From assembly GCF_004101865.1 (NCBI RefSeq), contig NZ_CP026118.1, forward strand, positions 4,047,001 through 4,111,000: a stretch of 64,000 nt of DNA, written 5' to 3'. Made by a program: the position numbers and the translations under genes. The DNA is from Halobacillus litoralis. GTDB lineage: Bacteria; Bacillota; Bacilli; Bacillales; Halobacillaceae. Below the pieces are notes generated by a model. It saw only the letters and a program-made list of their open reading frames with translations, searched no databases and was not told the DNA's origin. Below are positions 37,375-46,174 of this stretch, one piece after another; positions within the stretch are counted from its first letter, which is position 1, and every line of letters starts with the position of its first letter.

Positions 37375-37863
37375 TTGGTGGTCAAAAGTGGACTTAATGC
37401 AATAGATGATGTAATGGCATCACTCGCTCTTGTTGGGGTGATTCTGCTAACGGGCATAAACGTTCTGTTACGTTATATATTTAATGCACCGATTGCATGG
37501 ACGATGGAGGTTGCACTTGGATTATTCATATGGTTTGTATTTATAGGTATAAGTTCATCAATGAAGCGTAACGGTCATATAGGTGTGGATTTCTTTGTAA
37601 AAAAACTACCGAGACCCCTTTGGATTTTAAGTGAAATTATTCGGGCAGCCGCCATTTATTTTGTGCTTATTTACGTTTTTATTTATCTTGGATCCAAATT
37701 TACCATGATGGCCACAGGTAAATTAACACCAATTTTGGGTTTGAGTTATCAACTAATTGATATAGCCGTTCCAATCGGTGGGGCAATAACTGCTATTCAC
37801 TTTACGAGAAATTTTATTTTATCTTTACGAACCGAGTTTAGAAACGAAGGAGGGGAAGATTAG
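37375..37863 (+). CDS. TRAP transporter small membrane subunit (DctQ)
   Basis: 162 aa with four membrane helices and the DctQ pattern NAIDDVMASLALVGVILLTG, NVLLRYIFNAPIAWTMEVA, and RNGHIGVDFF. AAAGGAG precedes TTG 37375. The next gene begins 1 nt after the stop. Confidence 0.88.
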   Translation: MVVKSGLNAIDDVMASLALVGVILLTGINVLLRYIFNAPIAWTMEVALGLFIWFVFIGISSSMKRNGHIGVDFFVKKLPRPLWILSEIIRAAAIYFVLIYVFIYLGSKFTMMATGKLTPILGLSYQLIDIAVPIGGAITAIHFTRNFILSLRTEFRNEGGED

Positions 37864-37864
37864 A

Positions 37865-39145
37865 ATGGCTTTAGCTGTCGCATTAGTTCTCTTACTAGGG
37901 TTATTCTTACTAAATGTTCCAATCGCCTTCGGTTTAATTATAAGTTCGGTTGCTTACGTTTTATTTAATGATGGTTATTCATCCGAAATTTTAGTACAAA
38001 GAATGATTGGTGGACTAGAGTCAGTTCCTTTGCTTGCTATAATTTTCTTTATTACAGCAGGTATTTTAATGAACTATACAGGGATAACTAGCAGAATGCT
38101 TCGGTTTGCGCAAATGATTACAAAGCACCTCCCAGGGTCACTAGCGCAAGTGAACGTGGTCCTTAGTACGCTAATGGGAGGATTATCTGGTTCGAATATC
38201 GCAGATGCAGCTATGCAATCAAAAATTTTAGTTCCTGAAATGGAAAAGAGAGGCTATAGTCGTGCTTTTTCGACGGCCTTAACGGCAGGTACATCTTTAA
38301 TTACACCAATTATCCCACCAGGAATTGCTTTGATCTTATATGGTTTTATTGGAAATGTTTCGATAGGAAGTATGTTCTTAGCAGGAGTTATTCCTGGAGC
38401 CATACTCTGTATAAGCTTCATGATTTACGTTCATTTTTATGCGAAAAAACATAAAATAGAAACGGAGAAACAAGAAAAAACAACAATGAAACAATTTCTA
38501 ATAGTATCAAAAGATGCTTTTCTCGCCATATTATTGCCGTTAATTATTATTGGTGGCATACGTTTTGGGATTTTTAGTGCCACTGAAGCTGGTGCAATTG
38601 CGGTTTTTTATGCACTATTTTTAGGATTAATTGTCTATCGAGAAATGAAACTCTCACAGCTAATAAAAGCTATCATAGAAACAGTACATACTGCTGCTTC
38701 GATATTAATTATTATCGCAGCAGGCTCGGCATTTGCTTGGGTGTTAACGTTGGAACGAGTACCACAGAGAATGACTATGTTTATGACTGAGTATGTATCT
38801 ACACCAATGGCATTTTTACTTGTTGTTCTTGTATTCTTATTGATAATTGGAATGTTTATCGAAGGGAATGTAAGCATTATTATATTAACCCCTTTGTTTA
38901 TGCCAATGCTCCACCAATTTGGAATAGACCCAGTACATTTCGGGATTTTCTTTATTGTTTGTATAAGTATTGGAACCTTAACACCGCCACTAGGAACGGT
39001 TATGTATACAACTTGCTCAATAACTAATACAAACGTCGAAAAATTTGTAGTAGCTAGTCTACCATTTCTAATTTTACTAGTTTTAGTTGCATTGTTGTTA
39101 GCATTTATTCCTGGTTTAACCATGTGGATGCCGAATACTTTCTAA
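37865..39145 (+). CDS. TRAP transporter large membrane subunit (DctM)
   Basis: 426 aa, about 12 helices. DctM signatures are PLLAIIFFITAGILMNYTGI, STLMGGLSGSNIADAAMQSK, TSLITPIIPPGIALILYGFI, and SIGTLTPPLGTVMYT. Sodium-driven uptake of the ligand held by DctP. The preceding gene ends 1 nt earlier. Confidence 0.9.
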   Translation: MALAVALVLLLGLFLLNVPIAFGLIISSVAYVLFNDGYSSEILVQRMIGGLESVPLLAIIFFITAGILMNYTGITSRMLRFAQMITKHLPGSLAQVNVVLSTLMGGLSGSNIADAAMQSKILVPEMEKRGYSRAFSTALTAGTSLITPIIPPGIALILYGFIGNVSIGSMFLAGVIPGAILCISFMIYVHFYAKKHKIETEKQEKTTMKQFLIVSKDAFLAILLPLIIIGGIRFGIFSATEAGAIAVFYALFLGLIVYREMKLSQLIKAIIETVHTAASILIIIAAGSAFAWVLTLERVPQRMTMFMTEYVSTPMAFLLVVLVFLLIIGMFIEGNVSIIILTPLFMPMLHQFGIDPVHFGIFFIVCISIGTLTPPLGTVMYTTCSITNTNVEKFVVASLPFLILLVLVALLLAFIPGLTMWMPNTF

Positions 39146-39157
39146 AAAGGAGAAACC

Positions 39158-39922
39158 ATGAGATTAAAAGATAAAGTTGTAATTATAACTGGTGCAGGAT
39201 CTGGAATTGGAAAAGAAACAGCCGTATTGTTCGCAAATGAAGGTGCCACCATTATCGTAAATGATCTAAATGAAAAGGCTGGTCAAAAAACAATAGACGA
39301 AATTCTTTCCAATAATGGTAAAGGGCTTTTTGTCCAGGGGGATGTCACGAGAATGGAAGATGTAAAGCATTTAGTTGACAAGGTCATAAAAAAGTTTGGA
39401 AGAATCGATATACTTTTCAATAACGCTGGAGTTAGTGGAGTTGGTCAGCTTCACGAAATAGAACCGGAAACATGGGAACAAGTATTTAAGGTAAACGTAT
39501 ATGGGGTATTCCTAGTTTCAAAATACGTCATTCCCCACATGATAAAACAGCGGTCGGGGACTATTATAAATATGTCATCTTGTATTGCAGAAATAGGATT
39601 GGCTGATCGTTCTTCCTATGCAGCAACAAAAGGTGCAGTGTTGTCATTAACAAAATCTATGCAAGTTGATTACGCTAAATATAATTTACGTATAAATGCC
39701 TTAATGCCAGGAACGATTTACACTCCCTTCGTGGAGGATTATATATCAAATTCCCCGGATCCTGAAGCCACAATTTCATCTATTAAAAAACGTCAGTTAG
39801 GCGAGGAGCTTGGAAAACCAATAGACGTCGCTTATGCAGCGTTATATTTAGCGTCAGATGAATCAAAGTTCATGATGGGGTCCCCTATGTATATCGATGG
39901 GGGGGTAGTAAATGGAAAATAG
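39158..39922 (+). CDS. SDR-family sugar-acid/polyol dehydrogenase
   Basis: 254 aa, classical short-chain dehydrogenase: TGAGSGIGKE (NAD-binding), NNAGVSG, catalytic Ser in MSSCIAEIG and Tyr-Lys in YAATKGA, C-terminal MMGSPMYIDGGVV. In this context it might oxidise the C4/C5 hydroxyl of a 2-keto-3-deoxy acid, as the SDRs of the L-fuconate and L-rhamnonate diketo-hydrolase routes do; the substrate is inferred. Strong AAGGAG start, 12 nt after the TRAP genes. Confidence 0.82.
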   Translation: MRLKDKVVIITGAGSGIGKETAVLFANEGATIIVNDLNEKAGQKTIDEILSNNGKGLFVQGDVTRMEDVKHLVDKVIKKFGRIDILFNNAGVSGVGQLHEIEPETWEQVFKVNVYGVFLVSKYVIPHMIKQRSGTIINMSSCIAEIGLADRSSYAATKGAVLSLTKSMQVDYAKYNLRINALMPGTIYTPFVEDYISNSPDPEATISSIKKRQLGEELGKPIDVAYAALYLASDESKFMMGSPMYIDGGVVNGK

Positions 39923-40014
39923 GAGGTTGATAAATATTTGACTTACAATTTCGTTGCCTTGATTTTTTTACAGTTAATTAGGGATTTATCGTATTAAATT
40001 ACTAGATTATTTAC

Positions 40015-40377
40015 ATTAAAAAACTAGAACCAACTGTATTTGAAAATGTATCCCCCAATATGCGTATTGCACTGGAAGAAATATTTGGACCAGTTCTTGC
40101 TCTGATGAAGGTAGATACTTTAGAGGATGCACTTAATATGGCAAATGATTCAAAGTTTGGATTAAGCGCATCCATATTCACAACAAATATAAGTAATATG
40201 CTTTCATTTATTGAAGATATGGATGCGGGAATGGTTCGTATAAACGCTGAGTGTGCTGGTGTAGAACTACAAGCACCGTTTGGTGGAATGAAACAATCGA
40301 GTTCACACTCCAAAGAGCGAGATAGAACCGCTATTGAATTTTACACGTCTATAAAAACAGTATTTGTAAAGGGATAA
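40015..40377 (+). pseudogene. C-terminal remnant of an aldehyde (KG-semialdehyde) dehydrogenase
   Basis: Only the last ~120 codons survive: [72 protein letters not shown]. The N-terminal ~360 residues including the catalytic Cys and Glu are gone. The PFGGxK.S...RE ending and the Glu-rich turn match the 2,5-dioxovalerate (alpha-ketoglutarate semialdehyde) dehydrogenases of oxidative pentose pathways. It lies between the SDR gene and the UxaA cluster. Confidence 0.75.
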
Positions 40378-40411
40378 GCACATATAAGCTTAGTAAGTTT
40401 GATTAATTAGT

Positions 40412-40441
40412 AATATGATAGTAATAAATTACTATCATATT
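40412..40441. promoter_or_regulatory. Perfect 14-bp inverted repeat upstream of the dehydratase genes
   Basis: AATATGATAGTAAT (40412-40425), AA, then its exact complement (40428-40441), followed by an A-rich run. It may be a weak terminator for the pseudogene upstream or an operator for the uxaA genes 88 bases downstream. Confidence 0.45.
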
Positions 40442-40528
40442 ATAAAAAAATAATTTCTTTTCAAGGAATCTATTACTGTTAGTACTAGCCTTAACTAATG
40501 GTTAATTAACACTGGAGGCGCTTACAAT

Positions 40529-41653
40529 ATGAATTATTCTTATGAGGGATTTAAAAGGGATGATGGAACAGCGGGAACAAGAAATTATGTTGGTATTGTT
40601 TCATCCGTTATATGTTCTAGCGCTGTGGTACGTGAAATTTCTGAAAAGGTAAGTGGGACTATTCCAATTGTGCATGCAAATGGCTGTGCCCAACTTGGTG
40701 ATGATTTAAAGTTAACAAAAAATATGCTTGTGGGTATGTCGGCGAACCCGAATATTCACTCTGCATTACTTGTGGGATTAGGTTGTGAAACAAATCAAGT
40801 AAGTGGGTTATTGAAGCAAATTCCTAAAACAAAACCAATAAAAGGAATTGGAATTCAACAACTTGCTGGAGGCACTAATACAGTCCAAAAAGGGATATCG
40901 ATTGCCGAAAAGTGGGCGGAAGAGGCAATGGAACAAGAAAGAACCAAACTGTCCTTATCATCGTTAACGGTAGGGGTCCTAAATGTTGATGCGGATCACG
41001 ATTCATTAACAGAAACTGGTCCGGTAATAGGGAATGTTGTTAATAGATTAGTTGAAAACGATGCAAACGTGATTATGGGACTTTCTAAAACTCTAGCACC
41101 TGCTGGGCTTTTATTATCCGAACGAATGGTTGATATAACCGAAAAGGAAAAAATGATTAGTACTAGTAAGGGATTAAATCGTCTGCGTTGGAAAGATCCA
41201 ACTATAGAAGATACTAATGGTAATGAATATACGGAAGAACAAACAAATCTGGCGGTACTAGAATCAGAGATGACAGGATCAGTTCCTATAAACAGTATCT
41301 TAGATTATGGTGAAATTCCAAAAGAGAATGGTCTTCATTTAATGAAGATTTCTAGTAATATTGTGGAATCGCTATCAAAAATGGCTTCAAGTGGTTGTAA
41401 TATCGTGTTGGTCGTAAGTAAGAGGGGAGTATTGACGGGGTCGATTGCTTTGCCTTGTATGACAGTAACACCCCAAAGTAATAAAGGCTCATTTGACGAA
41501 CTCATTGATTACACAATAAAAGGAAGTAATGTTCACCAAGAGAGTGAAAGAATTATAGAGGAATTGTTAGAGGTGTGTTCAGGAAAACAAACAGAAGTTG
41601 AAATGTTAGAGTTGGGAGAGTTTTCCATACCTCACTTAGGAACTACCTATTAA
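40529..41653 (+). CDS. UxaA-type dehydratase large subunit, paralogue 1
   Basis: 374 aa matching the C-terminal part of altronate/galactarate dehydratases: YEGFKRDDGTAGTRNYVGIV, NGCAQLGDD, VGLGCETNQV and IGIQQLAGGT are all present. The usual later motif CGGSD..SG.TANP is replaced by LNVDADHDSLTETGPVIGNV, and the GGT...E..GAE stretch is lost. So it retains only the first set of family Cys motifs. AGGCGC-type ribosome binding site; 12 nt before the SAF subunit gene. Confidence 0.8.
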   Translation: MNYSYEGFKRDDGTAGTRNYVGIVSSVICSSAVVREISEKVSGTIPIVHANGCAQLGDDLKLTKNMLVGMSANPNIHSALLVGLGCETNQVSGLLKQIPKTKPIKGIGIQQLAGGTNTVQKGISIAEKWAEEAMEQERTKLSLSSLTVGVLNVDADHDSLTETGPVIGNVVNRLVENDANVIMGLSKTLAPAGLLLSERMVDITEKEKMISTSKGLNRLRWKDPTIEDTNGNEYTEEQTNLAVLESEMTGSVPINSILDYGEIPKENGLHLMKISSNIVESLSKMASSGCNIVLVVSKRGVLTGSIALPCMTVTPQSNKGSFDELIDYTIKGSNVHQESERIIEELLEVCSGKQTEVEMLELGEFSIPHLGTTY

Positions 41654-41665
41654 GGAGCGATACTG

Positions 41666-41971
41666 ATGGGGCAAAAAGTCAATGCTATTAAATTAGATGA
41701 AAAAGATAATGTTGCAGTTGCGCTTGAAACTTTAAAAGTTGGAGAAACTTTATCTATTAAAGATGGGATAGAAGAAATCACCGTGTTGAAAAAGATAGCT
41801 TACGGGCACAAAGTAGCGATTTCCTCAATTCCTAATGATGGTAAAGTTATCAAATATGGGGAGTGCATGGGAATTGCAACGATGGATATTGCAATTGGTG
41901 ATCATGTGCATGTACTTAATGTCCGCGGCTTAACCGAGGAAGATAAAAGTTTTCAAAAGGAGGTTTATTAA
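41666..41971 (+). CDS. UxaA-type dehydratase small subunit (SAF domain)
   Basis: 101 aa, corresponding to the N-terminal SAF domain of UxaA, here split off as in (R)-sulfolactate lyase SuyA. It starts MGQKVNAIKLDEKDNVAVAL, has SIKDGIEEITVLKKIAYGHK, GVAISSIP-like AISSIPNDGKVIKYGECMGI and ends …HVHVLNVRG. It is flanked by the two large subunits; the 3' partner starts 2 nt after its stop, implying coupled synthesis of three subunits. Confidence 0.85.
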   Translation: MGQKVNAIKLDEKDNVAVALETLKVGETLSIKDGIEEITVLKKIAYGHKVAISSIPNDGKVIKYGECMGIATMDIAIGDHVHVLNVRGLTEEDKSFQKEVY

Positions 41972-41973
41972 CG

Positions 41974-43131
41974 TTGAGAACATTTGAGGGTTACCGTAGA
42001 GCAAATGGAAGCATCGGGGTTAGAAATCATATTATTGTTATTAATACAGTTGGTGAATTGGCTGGGCTTACCAACAAGTTGGCTGGTCTTGTTCCAGGTG
42101 TTATTCCAGTTGTTCACCAAGCTGGACAATCCCAATACTCCGAAGACAGTGAACAAACAATTAAAACGTTGGAAGGAACAGCAGGACACGCAAATGTTAG
42201 TGCTGCGTTATTTTTAGGGATGGGATCAAAAGACCCTGCTGAAGGAATTGTAGAAACGTTAAAAAAGAATGGTCATCATGTTCATTCCATTATATTTGAT
42301 AAAGATAAATCTATAACTGAATGTTTGAAAGATGGAAAATCCTGGCTTGAAAATGCAATGAAGAGAAGTAAGGAAGAAAAAACAGAGAAGGCTGATATCT
42401 CTGAATTAATAATTGGACTTGAGTGTGGTGGCTCGGATGCATGGTCGGGAATAACTGCCAATCCTTCGATAGGAGCCCTTTCTGATTTAATTGTAGAGGA
42501 TGGTGGCACCAGTATTTTGGCTGAAACAACTGAAGCAGTGGGTGCGGAACATATCTTGGCAAATCGAGCAGTTAATCAAGAAGTAAGTAACAGATTTTTG
42601 GAAATTGTGAAAAGGTATGAACAAAGGGCAAAAGCTGTGGGAGAAGATATTAAAGCTGCAAATCCTTCACCCGGTAACAAAACAGGTGGTTTAACTACAC
42701 TGGAGGAAAAGTCTCTTGGATGTATTAAAAAGGGTGGTAATTCTACATTAATGGAAGTAATTGATTATGCCCATAAGCCAAGAGAAAAAGGATTTATATT
42801 TATGGATACACCAGGCTATGATGTGGAATCTGTAGTGGGACTGGTGGCCGGCGGAGCACAAATTGTCTTATTTTCTACCGGTAAAGGTTCGCCCACAGGT
42901 TCTCCAATTGCTCCAGTTATAAAAATTGGGACGAATCCCAAATTATATGAAAACATGCCCGAACATATCGATGTCAATGCTGGAAAGATAATTGATCAAA
43001 ATTACACGATTGAGCAAATTGGTGAAGAGATCTATACAAAAATTTTACAAGTTGCCAATGGGGAAAGTACGGCTTCCGAAAAGTATAAAAACCACGAATT
43101 TAGTATATGGCGGTTAGCTGAAACACAGTAG
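41974..43131 (+). CDS. UxaA-type dehydratase large subunit, paralogue 2
   Basis: 385 aa, paralogous to the gene at 40529. It keeps GLECGGSDAWSGITANPSIG and DGGTSILAETTEAVGAEHIL, but the earlier motifs are degraded: HQAGQSQYSED in place of ..GC.QLG.D, GMGSKDPAE in place of GLGCE.NQ, and no IQ..GGT. It thus mirrors what paralogue 1 lost. TTG start with AAGGAGG upstream. C-terminal TGKGSPTGSPIAPVIKIGTN is conserved in both UxaA families. Confidence 0.8.
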   Translation: MRTFEGYRRANGSIGVRNHIIVINTVGELAGLTNKLAGLVPGVIPVVHQAGQSQYSEDSEQTIKTLEGTAGHANVSAALFLGMGSKDPAEGIVETLKKNGHHVHSIIFDKDKSITECLKDGKSWLENAMKRSKEEKTEKADISELIIGLECGGSDAWSGITANPSIGALSDLIVEDGGTSILAETTEAVGAEHILANRAVNQEVSNRFLEIVKRYEQRAKAVGEDIKAANPSPGNKTGGLTTLEEKSLGCIKKGGNSTLMEVIDYAHKPREKGFIFMDTPGYDVESVVGLVAGGAQIVLFSTGKGSPTGSPIAPVIKIGTNPKLYENMPEHIDVNAGKIIDQNYTIEQIGEEIYTKILQVANGESTASEKYKNHEFSIWRLAETQ

Positions 43132-43171
43132 CCCAGGAATTATCAAAAGGAAATTATAGGGAGGATTTTAA

Positions 43172-43606
43172 TTGAAGATTATTCGTTTCTAAAATAATAA
43201 AAGCCAACTCTAGGTGTTTTCATCACTCAACAGCACTTTTACCCTTTACCTTACTCTGATTTTATGGAGTTAGTAAATGATGCAGAAAACAAGGAATGCA
43301 CACCTTCCATGTTAGTTCAGTAATTAATCGATGATTATGCACCTACAGAGGAATTTTTATATGATGAATTAAATCTATTTACTCCAGTTGCAGCGCCTGA
43401 AGTATGGGCTTCGGGAGTAACTTATTTCAAGGGTCGTCAAGCGAGATTTTGACGGAACAGTTTTATTAACGGGCACGCCTATTGTACCGCCAAATAATTT
43501 CACACTCCAAGAGGGAGATCGTATCGAAATTGAAATTCCGGAAATCGGCGTGTTAGCTAACCCTGTTAAAGAATTAATTTTAAAGGAAAGTCATGTGATC
43601 AATTAA
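43172..43606 (+). pseudogene. 2-keto-3-deoxy-pentonate dehydratase (FAH family) remnant
   Basis: GGGAGG and TTG start are present, then LGVFITQQHFYPLPYSDFME, stops, LFTPVAAPEVWASGVTYFKG and, after a junction, FDGTVLLTGTPIVPPNNFTL, QEGDRIEIEIPEIGVLANPV. The ends match FAH-family 2-keto-3-deoxy-L-arabonate / D-xylonate dehydratases, but the central half (~150 residues with the metal site) is deleted and several stop codons occur. It sits between paralogue 2 and the intact FAH gene. Confidence 0.75.
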
Positions 43607-43659
43607 TCGTCTCAACAATTAATAGTGTGAAAAATAGTAGAGTTTTGGAGGTAAATGCT

Positions 43660-44553
43660 ATGAAATTAGTTACAATTTTGAAAAATGATCGTCCCTCACT
43701 AGGTGTTAAAGTTGAAGAAGGAGTAATAGATATTGCAGCAGCATTATCTATCACTCCTATGCAAAATATACCCACAGATGTAATGGATTTAATTAATGGA
43801 GGAGATGAAACTTTATCTTTGTTAAATAGTTATATTAGTAACCTTGATATTAGTTTGGATTCTCCTTATATACTTAATGAAAAAGAAGTGGAATGGGGGC
43901 CTTCTGTCACTGATCCAGGCAAGATAATATGTATTGGCTTAAATTACCGAAAGCATGCTGAGGAAACAAATGCAGATTATCCTGAATCACCAATACTATT
44001 TAACAAATTCAATAACACATTGACTGGAAATTCATGTAATATTACAGTACCTAAAGAAACAGACCAGTTAGACTATGAAGTGGAATTAGGAATTGTTATT
44101 GGAAAATCTGCAAAGTATATTTCAAAAGAAGGAGCCTTGGATTATGTCTTTGGATATTGCACGGCAAACGATCTATCAGCAAGAGATTTACAATTTAAAA
44201 CAAATCAGTGGTTACTAGGTAAGACGTGTGATGGTTTTAGTCCGGTAGGGCCATATTTAGTCACAGCCGATGAAGTAAGCGATCCAAATAACCTATCGCT
44301 AAAAACAACAGTTAATGGAGAATTACGTCAAAACTCAAATACATCAGATATGATATTCTACTGTGATGAAATCATCAGTTATATTTCACAATATATGACT
44401 CTTAATCCTGGAGATATTATTTTAACTGGTACACCAGAAGGGGTTGTTCTTGGATTGCCTGAGAAAGAACGTGCGTATTTGCAGCCGGGTGATCAAGTTA
44501 CAGTTGAGATTGAAAAGTTGGGTAAATTAACCAATACATTTGTGTCAGAATAA
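43660..44553 (+). CDS. FAH-family hydrolase (fumarylacetoacetase-like)
   Basis: 297 aa. Residues ~70-290 form the FAH C-terminal fold: ICIGLNYRKHAEETN, metal-binding LDYEVELGIVIGKSAKYIS and YCTANDLSARDLQFK, and ILTGTPEGVVLGLP…YLQPGDQVTVEIEKLG. These enzymes hydrolyse 2,4-diketo acids or act as isomerases/dehydratases. Together with the SDR it could cleave a diketo-deoxy acid to pyruvate plus a C3 acid. Start chosen at ATG 43660 (GGAGG, 8 nt); upstream codons lack a site. Confidence 0.82.
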   Translation: MKLVTILKNDRPSLGVKVEEGVIDIAAALSITPMQNIPTDVMDLINGGDETLSLLNSYISNLDISLDSPYILNEKEVEWGPSVTDPGKIICIGLNYRKHAEETNADYPESPILFNKFNNTLTGNSCNITVPKETDQLDYEVELGIVIGKSAKYISKEGALDYVFGYCTANDLSARDLQFKTNQWLLGKTCDGFSPVGPYLVTADEVSDPNNLSLKTTVNGELRQNSNTSDMIFYCDEIISYISQYMTLNPGDIILTGTPEGVVLGLPEKERAYLQPGDQVTVEIEKLGKLTNTFVSE

Positions 44554-44622
44554 ATGATATCTAACTAGAAAAAATATCCATGAAACCTATAGTATTAAAA
44601 TGGTTAATAAACTAACGGAAAC

Positions 44623-44657
44623 AATTAATGAAATCACTTGTTTTCGTTTCATTAATT
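44623..44657. promoter_or_regulatory. Inverted repeat upstream of the tagaturonate reductase gene
   Basis: AATTAATGAAA (44623-44633) and its exact complement TTTCATTAATT (44647-44657) are separated by 13 nt, 30 bases before the reductase start. It may be an operator (AATGAAA...TTTCATT resembles the KdgR-type half-sites) or a weak hairpin. Confidence 0.4.
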
Positions 44658-44686
44658 TAATATATCCAAATATGGGGTTGTAACAA

Positions 44687-46174
44687 ATGACGAGAAAATT
44701 ATCATCTTTAAAAACAGAAATGTATAAAAAGCTAGTTCAGGAAAATGCTGATTATCCAGAAAGAGTAATTCAAATTGGTGATGGTAATTTCATTAGAGGT
44801 TTTATTGACTGGATGATTTACGAGATGAATCAAAAGAGTAATTTTGCAGGGAAGGTGGCTTCAATTCAAGCAACTCCAAGAGGCAAAACCGTTCCAAAAC
44901 TTAACCGTCAAAATGAACTTTTCACATTAATATTACGTGGTATAGAAAATGGGAAGATAATTAATAAAAAACATGTTATCAATTCTATCAATAAAGCAAT
45001 TAACCCTTATAAGAATTGGTCTGACGTGTTGAAAATTACAGAGCAACCAGAAATTGAATTTCTTTTCTCGAATACTACTGAAGCTGGTATTCGCTATGAA
45101 AAAGAGGATTTCTTGGAAGATGTATCCCCATTATCTTTTCCTGGTAAAGTTGCCGCACTTCTTTATCATCGATATGTTTATTTTAATGGAGAAAAAACTA
45201 AAGGGTTGATTGTTATACCATGTGAACTTATTGAAAACAATGGGGAGGAACTAAAAAGGATTTGTTTAAAAATAATTGAGGATTGGAATCTACCTAAATC
45301 CTTCGTGCAATGGATTAATGAAACATGTGTGTTTTGTAATACACTTGTTGACCGGATTGTGCCTGGTTATCCGAAAGAAGAAGACCAGCAGATATTTAAC
45401 CATCTTGGATATAGTGATGAGTTGTTAACAGTAGCGGAACCTTATCATTTATTCGTTATTGAAGGACCTTCATCTGTTGAAGAAAAACTCCCGTTTAAGC
45501 AAGCAGGCTTGAATGTTCACTTTGATAATATTTCCGCATATAGAGAATTGAAAATTAAGTTACTGAATGGACCTCATACTATGCTTGCAGTAATTGGGAT
45601 ATTAAGTGAAATTGAAACTGTTCGTGAGTGTGTGGAAGATTCGTTAATTTTTCCTTTTATTAGTAATACTGTAGAGGAAGAAATAGTTACTACGCTACCT
45701 TCAAGCGAGAAAGAAATAGCAAAAACCTACATTAAAGAAACATTCGATAGATTCGCTAATCCTTTTTTAAATCATAGATTGATTGATATAAGTTTAAATA
45801 GTTATGCAAAATTTAAAACACGAATATGGCCAAGCATATATGAATATCGGATCAAATTTGGGGATAATCCCAAACGATTAACGTTTGTCTTTGCATCATT
45901 ACTTTATTTTTTCAAAGATGTGCAAGAAATTCACTCACACAAAATAAAAGATGATACCAACGTAATTAACAAGTTCCACCAGTTTTATAATGAATTTGAC
46001 AATTCAAAAGACTCTCTAGTTGCGTTTATCAAGAATTTGATTCAAGTTGACTTCTTAGAGAATAATAAGGACTTAGGTAATCTGTATGAAGACGTGGCAG
46101 AACACTTTATACGTATTGACAGAGAGGGGATTACATCAGCAATTTTAAAGTTAGAAAGGGATGGTGACCTATGA
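44687..46174 (+). CDS. uxaB: Tagaturonate reductase (altronate oxidoreductase)
   Basis: 495 aa, polyol-specific long-chain dehydrogenase. Family marks: VIQIGDGNFIRGFIDWMIYE, LFSNTTEAGIRY, LIVIPCELIENNGEELKRIC, FCNTLVDRIVPGYP, and K-x-x-x-L-N-G-P-H (catalytic Lys) in IKLLNGPHTMLA. The reaction is NADH-dependent interconversion of D-tagaturonate and D-altronate. It overlaps the next gene by 4 nt (ATGA). Only a weak GGGG ribosome binding site precedes it. Confidence 0.85.
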   Translation: MTRKLSSLKTEMYKKLVQENADYPERVIQIGDGNFIRGFIDWMIYEMNQKSNFAGKVASIQATPRGKTVPKLNRQNELFTLILRGIENGKIINKKHVINSINKAINPYKNWSDVLKITEQPEIEFLFSNTTEAGIRYEKEDFLEDVSPLSFPGKVAALLYHRYVYFNGEKTKGLIVIPCELIENNGEELKRICLKIIEDWNLPKSFVQWINETCVFCNTLVDRIVPGYPKEEDQQIFNHLGYSDELLTVAEPYHLFVIEGPSSVEEKLPFKQAGLNVHFDNISAYRELKIKLLNGPHTMLAVIGILSEIETVRECVEDSLIFPFISNTVEEEIVTTLPSSEKEIAKTYIKETFDRFANPFLNHRLIDISLNSYAKFKTRIWPSIYEYRIKFGDNPKRLTFVFASLLYFFKDVQEIHSHKIKDDTNVINKFHQFYNEFDNSKDSLVAFIKNLIQVDFLENNKDLGNLYEDVAEHFIRIDREGITSAILKLERDGDL

